Positions 59,089-64,000 of a DNA stretch of 64,000 bases are shown one piece after another (position 1 is the stretch's first letter; every line of letters starts with the position of its first letter). Source of the DNA: DTYU01 sp040756575 (GTDB taxonomy: Bacteria > Bacillota > Desulfotomaculia > Desulfotomaculales > Ammonificaceae); contig JBFLYP010000011.1 of the NCBI GenBank assembly GCA_040756575.1, forward strand, positions 18,278-82,277. The letters are read 5' to 3'. The notes under the pieces were generated by a model, which saw only the letters and a list, made by a program, of their open reading frames with translations, was not told the DNA's origin and made no database searches. The position numbers and the translations under genes were made by a program.

Positions 59089-60192
59089 GTGCGGGCAAAT
59101 ACCTGCCTTTTTATTTGCTTTTTGCTTATATTTTTCGCCGCACCGGTGCAAGCCTGTGCACAGCCGCAGGTAACCGCTAAAGCGGCATTGTTGGTGGACG
59201 CGGACAGCGGGGTGATCTACTACGAGAAGAATGGAGAAGGACGTAGGGAACCGGCCAGCCTGACAAAGATAATGACGTGCATCCTGGCACTCGAGCTGGC
59301 CGACCCCGAAGAGGAGGTGGAAGTGAGCGCACGGGCGGCGTCCACCTGGATCGGATCGTGTATCGGCCTGAGGCGCGGTGAAGTTCTGAAGTTGGGGGAA
59401 CTTATCAAGGCCGCGTTGATCTGTTCGGCAAACGACGCCACCGTTGCGATCGCGGAGGGAGTAGCCGGTGACTACGATACCTTTGTCCTCTGGATGAACG
59501 CCAAGGCCGTTTTGTTAGGAATGAACAAAACGCGGTTTGCGAATACCCATGGGTTATCGCACCCGAATCATTATACCACCGCCAGGGATTTGTCTGTATT
59601 GGCCAGGTATGCTTTGCTAAATCCACATTTTGCTTCGGTTGTGCGGATGCCGGAGGCTACAATATACTGGATCAAGCCGGAGCAGATAGTGAGGGTAGTA
59701 AATACGAACCGGCTGCTCCGGAGCGGGAGTTTCCCCGGCGTGACGGGGGTCAAAACGGGGACCACGAGCAGGGCCGGGCAGTGTCTTATCGCGTCTGCCT
59801 CGCGAAACGGGCGCAATCTGATTACGGTCGTTTTAGGCAGCCACGGCCGGTATTGGGATACTGTCCAGTTGCTTTCCTGGGGATATGAGACCGTTGAGAA
59901 GATCTCCGTCTGCTATAAGGGCGAGTACTACACCCGTCTCAGGGTCATGGAAGGACGGGTACATGACGTCCCTTTGGTGGCCGACCGAGACGTGGCCGTA
60001 TCTTTACCGAGGGAAGAAAAAGACCTGCTTCAAAAGGAAGTTGTGCTCTTTCGGCTGCCGGTGGCACCGGTGCGACCGGGACAGCGGCTGGGCGAAGTCG
60101 TTTTCACCTGGCGGGGTCAGGAACTCGGTCGTGCGGAGCTCGTGGCCGGCAGGCCGGTAGAAAAGCAGCCCTGGTACCATTTCGGACGGTAG
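59089..60192 (+). CDS. D-alanyl-D-alanine carboxypeptidase (DacF-like)
   Basis: 367 aa from GTG 59089 (a GTG at 59062 is possible). Signal peptide (TCLFICFLLIFFAAPVQA). Penicillin-binding protein of the S11 family with SxxK in PASLTKIMT, SxN in CSANDATVAIAEG and KTG in VTGVKTGTTSRAGQC. It trims the terminal D-Ala of stem peptides. The C-terminal 100 residues form the usual beta domain. In Bacillus, dacF is forespore specific; here CATACACA lies in the leader but no complete sporulation promoter could be assigned. Confidence 0.92.
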   Translation: MRANTCLFICFLLIFFAAPVQACAQPQVTAKAALLVDADSGVIYYEKNGEGRREPASLTKIMTCILALELADPEEEVEVSARAASTWIGSCIGLRRGEVLKLGELIKAALICSANDATVAIAEGVAGDYDTFVLWMNAKAVLLGMNKTRFANTHGLSHPNHYTTARDLSVLARYALLNPHFASVVRMPEATIYWIKPEQIVRVVNTNRLLRSGSFPGVTGVKTGTTSRAGQCLIASASRNGRNLITVVLGSHGRYWDTVQLLSWGYETVEKISVCYKGEYYTRLRVMEGRVHDVPLVADRDVAVSLPREEKDLLQKEVVLFRLPVAPVRPGQRLGEVVFTWRGQELGRAELVAGRPVEKQPWYHFGR

Positions 60193-60331
60193 CCGAAAGA
60201 TGTGAAACTCAGTTCAGTGAAACGCAGCGGAGAAACCTTTTTGCCCCGGGTTTGGCGCTGACAGGGGCGAGAAACCTTTCAAAACAATGCAGCCGATTGT
60301 ACCCGCTTACGTAAGTGGAAAGCGGTTGGTC

Positions 60332-60360
60332 TTGACAACTTAGGTTGTGTTGTGTGATAA
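60332..60360 (+). promoter_or_regulatory. Promoter of tRNA-Val
   Basis: TTGACA, 17 nt, TGATAA, ending 16 nt before the mature tRNA. The gap from 60193 to here holds a hairpin (CCGCTT / AAGCGG) and no gene. Confidence 0.75.
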
Positions 60361-60376
60361 TTAAACCTGCAACAGA

Positions 60377-60451
60377 GGGCGGATAGTTCAGTGGGAGAAC
60401 GTCTGCTTGACGCGCAGAAGGTCGAAGGTTCAATTCCTTCTCCGCCCACCA
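60377..60451 (+). tRNA. tRNA-Val, anticodon GAC
   Basis: 75 nt with encoded CCA. Acceptor stem GGGCGGA / TCCGCCC, D stem GTTC / GAAC, anticodon stem TCTGC / GCAGA with loop TTGACGC (anticodon GAC), T arm GAAGG-TTCAATT-CCTTC. All four stems are complete. Confidence 0.95.
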
Positions 60452-60466
60452 GAAAAAGCAGTTATG

Positions 60467-60515
60467 GCGCGGCTTTGCGAGCTGGAAGCAGATGTCAGGC
60501 AAGGCCGCGCTTTTT
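60467..60515 (+). terminator. Terminator after tRNA-Val
   Basis: GCGCGGC and GCCGCGC pair across a loop of about 30 nt and are followed by TTTTTAAA. Confidence 0.65.
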
Positions 60516-60553
60516 AAACATCGTTTCACATTGCGGGGCCATGTCGAGTGTTT

Positions 60554-61527
60554 CGTAAACTCCGCGGACGGTTCGGGCAGCCCGGTCAATCCCGTCAAGG
60601 ATTCCCTATTCTATTGTTACGCCTACAGACCGAAAAATTGCCAGAGCCTATCTCGAGGCTACCGGCCACGAGTATTATGACGAATCCGAGCTGTGGGAGA
60701 TACTTGACGCCTATGTTGCTTCCCTTACCCCTTCTTACCACGAGGACCTGCTGCGCATACCGCTTTCTGAATACCAAAAGGTGAAAGTCGGCGAGCGAGA
60801 GTTTTTATGCTACCGGACCAAGAAAGCGGTTTGGGGCAAGGAAAGGACCGTGGTTTTGTATATGAGTGAGAAGCTCCGCCAGGGACAGTTAAGGGGGCTT
60901 AGCCAAGCTCTTGCCAATATCAAGATTTGCAGGAACTGAAAGCGATGCTTAGCTCCCCGCGGGCAAGGAAGCGGACGCGGGAGGATGTGGAGCGTAAAGT
61001 ACAGGCTATTCTTAAATGGAGAAAGAGGCGATCTTTTAATAAAGGTTGACATTATTGATGAGGGTAACGGGCGGTTTGACATCGAGTGGGAGATTGATGC
61101 TGCGGCCTATCGGTGGGTGACGGAAAACCTTTTCGGGAAAAGGATATTAGTGACCTGCCGCGAAGAGTGGTCCGCGGAAGAGATCATTGCCGCCTACCAC
61201 GGGCAGAGCCACGTAGAACGGGTCTTCAAGCATTTCAAGAATCCTTATCACCATGCCGTTCACCCCCAGTACCACTGGACGGATCAGAAGGTTAAGGTTC
61301 ATGCTTTTGTCTGCGTAATCGGGCTGCTCCTTTCGCAGGTTCTCTGGAAGAAGGCGTCAGATTTGGGTTACACCTTCAGTATAGATGGCTTGATCAATAA
61401 GCTGACAGAGGTAAGGAGAGCGGAAATAATCACGGTAAGCGGCCTTAAGGGCAAACCGCGGAAAGAGACCCAGTTGGAAGCCGGCACTCGGGAGGCTTTT
61501 TGCGGATTTGTGCCGGGGGTGATTTAG
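60554..61527 (+). pseudogene. IS1634-family transposase, broken and 5'-truncated
   Basis: The first frame carries RIPYSIVTPTDRKIARAYLE, ELWEILDAYVASL and FLCYRTKKAVWGKERTVVLY, then stops at a TGA near 60937. After a gap with shifts the family resumes as DIEWEIDAAAYRWVTENLFG, EIIAAYHGQSHVERVFKHFK (DDE-type catalytic end) and KVHAFVCVIGLLLSQVLWKK. The N-terminal third is missing. It is an inactive remnant lying just after tRNA-Val. Confidence 0.75.
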
Positions 61528-61669
61528 TTTATACAAAGGCATGTTGCTTCAACTACTGATGATTACTGGGTTTGAGGGCAGTTTTTTAATTAAATGTTAG
61601 TAAAGTTGCGCTAGGGGTCTAAGGGGGCGAATAAATGCTTGTTGGAGATAAGGAACAACTGGTGTCAAC

Positions 61670-61768
61670 GACCAAGGAATTCACCCACCTGAGGGGTAAA
61701 AACGCCAAGAAATTCACCCATCCCCCGACCAAGAAATTCACCCACCCCAGCGCCAAATAATTCACCCA
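61670..61768 (+). repeat. Four direct repeats at an IS21-type end
   Basis: Four units of 18 nt with the pattern SNCCAARRAATTCACCCA begin at 61670, 61703, 61727 and 61751; the last three are spaced exactly 24 nt. Multiple direct repeats of this kind at the ends of IS21-family elements are the binding sites of the IstA transposase. The istA remnant follows 70 nt later. Confidence 0.7.
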
Positions 61769-61837
61769 GGGAAGACCGTGTAGCGCACATGGAGAAATCA
61801 ACATCCTGGTGCAAGGTCGTAAGGGAGGGGTACCAGG

Positions 61838-62038
61838 ATGGGACGGAGGGATTTCATCGTGCACGACATAGTCGAGATCTATCTGCACTGGCAGGCGGGC
61901 AAAAGCATCCGAGCAATCGCCAGAAGCCTGGGTTTAGACCGCAACACGGTTCGCAAGTACATCCGGGCCGCGCTGGATGCCGGTACAGCCCGGCTGAGTT
62001 CGAAAGGAGGTGGTATATGGAGAAACAGGTTGCAATAG
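61838..62038 (+). pseudogene. IstA transposase N-terminal fragment (IS21 family)
   Basis: 66 residues: DIVEIYLHWQAGKSIRAIAR, SLGLDRNTVRKYIRAALDAG is the IstA helix-turn-helix. The frame leaves the family after about residue 50 and stops; the DDE core and the istB ATPase are absent. It is joined directly to another transposase remnant. Confidence 0.75.
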
Positions 62039-63038
62039 CGTGAAATCAAAGCTCCACGGTGTCCACAAAACCGGGGCAACTCCATTTTACGAAAGCTGGA
62101 GGAGCTGTTTAGCGGGCTGGTAGAGGAGTTAAGCGAGCAGTTGCCTCAATTTGGCCAAGTACTGGCGTTAGACGGCAAAGCCTTAGCGAGTTACGCCCGT
62201 GGGCCCAAACGCGAGCAGCAAGAACAGCCTGAACCAGATGGACGACGTGATTTAGACGCCGATTGGGGGCGGAAGGTTTACCGGGGGAAGAAAGAAGACG
62301 GGAGCACGTGGGAGAAGGTTGTGTCCTGGTTCGGTTACCGGTTGCACTTAGTGGTAGATGCCACGTATGAATTACCGGTAGGGTTTACGGTAACCAAAGC
62401 CTCCATTAGCGAGGTAAAGGAGGCACCTAAACTTCTTGATAAGTATAGAAGAGAAAACGCCCCGGACTTGGGGAAGGTGCAAGTACTTTTTAGGGGATCG
62501 CGGCTATGATGACGGAAAACTGATCGAGAAGCTATGGAAAGAAGACGGGGTTAAGCCGGTGATAGATATCCGGAACTGTTGGCGGGACGGCGAAGAAACC
62601 AGGCTGGTTGATGGGCAGGAAAACATAGTTTATGACTTTCAGGGTCAAGTATATTGCCATTGTCCGCGGACGGATAAGCGGCGGGAAATGGCCTATGGTG
62701 GGTTTGAAAAGGACCGGGAAACACTAAAGTACCGGTGTCCGGCACGGCATTACGGTCTGGAGTGTAGCGGAATAGAAGCGTGTCCGGTCAAAAGCGGGGT
62801 TTGCGTACCGCTTGCGGCGGACCGAAGGGTTTTTACACCTTTGGCCCGCTCAAGTTATCGGTGGAAAAGCCTTTATAAAAAACGTACCGCGGTGGAGCGG
62901 GTAAACAGCCGCTTGGACCGGGTTTTCGGGTTTGAGCAGCATTACATTCGGGGTCTGTCCAAGATGCGGCTCAAGTGTACGTTGGCCCTGACAGTCATAC
63001 TCACCATGCTGACAACGCAAATGCCACTAAAAAGTTAG
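62039..63038 (+). pseudogene. IS4/IS5-superfamily DDE transposase, frameshifted and 5'-truncated
   Basis: The first frame starts inside the family (ILRKLEELFSGLVEELSEQL) and contains the first catalytic Asp region VLALDGKALASYA and GYRLHLVVDATYELPVGFTV. It fails at a T-run near 62490. The next frame continues without loss: LGDRGYDDGKLIEKLWKEDG with the second Asp, and YKKRTAVERVNSRLDRVFGF with the catalytic Glu. One extra T explains the break. The N-terminus and left end are missing. Confidence 0.75.
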
Positions 63039-63041
63039 CTC

Positions 63042-63071
63042 TTGACAGGTAGCATAAGAGTTAAGTAAAAT
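63042..63071 (+). promoter_or_regulatory. Promoter upstream of the surface protein gene
   Basis: TTGACA, 18 nt, TAAAAT, about 100 nt before the start of the large secreted protein. It follows directly after the transposase stop. Confidence 0.6.
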
Positions 63072-63175
63072 TTCCCCAAATTAGGTGCGAGAAAGGATGC
63101 CAGCACGATTCAGACGGTCATTGCGGGTTAGATTCAGCAAAAGTTGGCCAGATAATCAATCAGGGAGGGAGATCA

Positions 63176-64000
63176 ATGCCCTTGGGAAGCAAAATGTCTG
63201 CCTATCAGCGCCGTGGTGTCGAAAAAGGCTGCCTGGTTTCTTTAGCGGTGCGGTTATTGCGAAAATCCGTATCCCGGGCGAAACCAAAGGGGGCGCTCTT
63301 CTGCGGACCAAAGCGAGCCCCCTTCTTTTTAGTCCTTCTTGCCTTATGCTTCGTTTTGATACCCGGTTTGTTTCCCCGCATTGCCGGTGCCGGTATGCCC
63401 GGCGAAGACCCCGGCGTTTTAACTGCGGCATATGATTCTGCCACTGCGGCGGCGGTTTACGCCCCTAACCCGGTGGCAGGTGAGGACCTGCCCGGCGCCG
63501 TTAGCCGGACCGTTTACCGGGGCGCCGCTGGCGGAGCCGTCAGGATTCTTTTCCCTGTAGGGGAGGCGGTTTACCTTGACGTAACCCCGGCGGCCTTCCC
63601 GCCGGAGACGGAGACGCTTGCCTTTACCATTACCCCGGTAGCTTCCGGCGCCACCGGTATTTCTTTCGCCGTTTACCTGGACACCGGCGGGGCGGCGCTG
63701 CCGGCGCCGGTGCAATTAGGCTTACCTGCCGGGGAAACCGGCGTCTTTCTCTGCCGGGGTGAGCGGGGCTGGTACCGCCTCCCGGCCCAAAGAGAGGAGA
63801 GCCATCTCTTCGCGGCGGTTGCCGGTGCCGGCACTTACGGCGTGGCGGCAGCCGCTTACCTACCGGCGCCGCCGGCAGGGGGATTCACCGGTGCGACTTT
63901 ACGCCTTGAAAGCGCCGCGGGCGGTGAGGTCTGGTACACCACTGACGGGAGCGACCCGCGGGTGAGCGCTACGGCGGTGAAGTATGCGGGACCGGTTCAG
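63176..64000 (+). CDS. Large secreted protein with chitobiase C-terminal-like domain (runs off right edge)
   Basis: 275 codons are open from ATG 63176 to the window end without a stop. The ATG lies 5 nt after GGGAGGGA. A long charged leader precedes the hydrophobic segment FFLVLLALCFVLIPGLF at about 52-68, read as a signal peptide or anchor. The mature part is rich in Ala, Gly and Pro with beta-type repeats, and the last visible stretch GGEVWYTTDGSDPRV is the CHB_HEX_C signature found in surface proteins and chitinases. The rest of the protein and its function lie outside the window. GC content is higher than in its neighbours. Confidence 0.7.
   Translation, partial: MPLGSKMSAYQRRGVEKGCLVSLAVRLLRKSVSRAKPKGALFCGPKRAPFFLVLLALCFVLIPGLFPRIAGAGMPGEDPGVLTAAYDSATAAAVYAPNPVAGEDLPGAVSRTVYRGAAGGAVRILFPVGEAVYLDVTPAAFPPETETLAFTITPVASGATGISFAVYLDTGGAALPAPVQLGLPAGETGVFLCRGERGWYRLPAQREESHLFAAVAGAGTYGVAAAAYLPAPPAGGFTGATLRLESAAGGEVWYTTDGSDPRVSATAVKYAGPVQ

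Noticed and set aside
60209..60598. 129-codon minus-strand frame over tRNA-Val
   Set aside because: It contains the ELNLRPSARQADVLPLNYPP type of translation that arises from reading a tRNA backwards; the tRNA itself explains the sequence.
61670..61768. CRISPR array
   Set aside because: The repeats are few, the gaps between them are about 6 nt for three units, and an istA remnant follows, so they are an IS21-type end. No CRISPR array was found in the window.
62480..62510. Programmed frameshift in the IS4/IS5-type transposase
   Set aside because: A T-run lies at the join, but the element is already truncated at its 5' end, so decay or a base-calling error is simpler.
63156..63715. Several minus-strand frames at the right end
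   Set aside because: They lie opposite an open plus-strand gene with signal peptide, ribosome-binding site and a recognisable C-terminal domain.

Overview
The window reads as a chromosomal segment of an endospore-forming, moderately GC-rich Gram-positive anaerobe of the Clostridia, most like the Peptococcaceae / Desulfotomaculum-Pelotomaculum-Moorella group. The evidence is gene content and order: atpZ-atpI-atpBEFHAGDC, yggS-sepF-proC-yggT-divIVA-yggU-ileS, a two-gene SufC-SufB system, and spore-associated genes (a LysM/GH18 hydrolase, a YhcN-like lipoprotein, a DacF-like carboxypeptidase, a polysaccharide deacetylase). GTG and TTG starts are frequent and Shine-Dalgarno sites are strong. The taxonomic placement is inference; no 16S gene is present.

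Layout. 1-1.7 kb is decayed accessory DNA: the 3' end of a Cas3 helicase, a second Cas3 tail remnant and a deleted DUF4268 gene. 2-5.2 kb holds a spore-type glycosidase, a PIN toxin and galE. 5.3-11.5 kb is a minus-strand block: sufC-sufB-rrf2-nadA (nadA frameshifted), a Cys-cluster protein and an ArsB/NhaD-type transporter. 12.1-15.7 kb is rpmG-secE-nusG-rplKAJL, ending at a terminator without rpoBC. 16-27 kb runs rpmE, a DUF1385 gene, prfA, prmC, a second ArsB/NhaD paralogue, sua5, mntP, a phosphatase, rpiB, glyA, dCMP deaminase, a MazG-like gene and wecB. 27.1-34.9 kb is the ATP synthase operon. 35-43.2 kb holds a beta-CASP nuclease, a laccase-domain protein and a phosphate cluster (response regulator, kinase, pstS, pstB, phoU) that lacks pstC and pstA. 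43.2-49.5 kb is the division cluster plus ileS. 49.4-54.3 kb is minus-strand: a lytic transglycosylase, coaE, mutM and polA. 54.7-60.2 kb holds a SEC-C protein, dedA and cell-envelope/spore genes. 60.3-63 kb is tRNA-Val(GAC) followed by three broken transposases. A large secreted protein with a chitobiase C-terminal-like domain runs off the right edge.

The most unusual feature is a mosaic dispersed repeat, here called the RBS element, present in at least eight copies. Each lies directly upstream of a gene in the same orientation, and most end at or near that gene's ribosome-binding site. One copy splits the ATP synthase operon between atpG and atpD. Copies share a short hairpin whose stem is kept by paired changes, and differ by swapped or deleted internal modules, including a purine/pyrimidine-asymmetric hairpin with 7-bp tandem repeats. 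I do not recognise this family.

Other notable signals are three exact sigma-H-type promoters plus one near match, one of which sits so close to the yggS start that the mRNA may be leaderless; a SEC-C protein whose only well-placed start is AUA; and a second small dispersed repeat with the core TGTTGCAAAAC.
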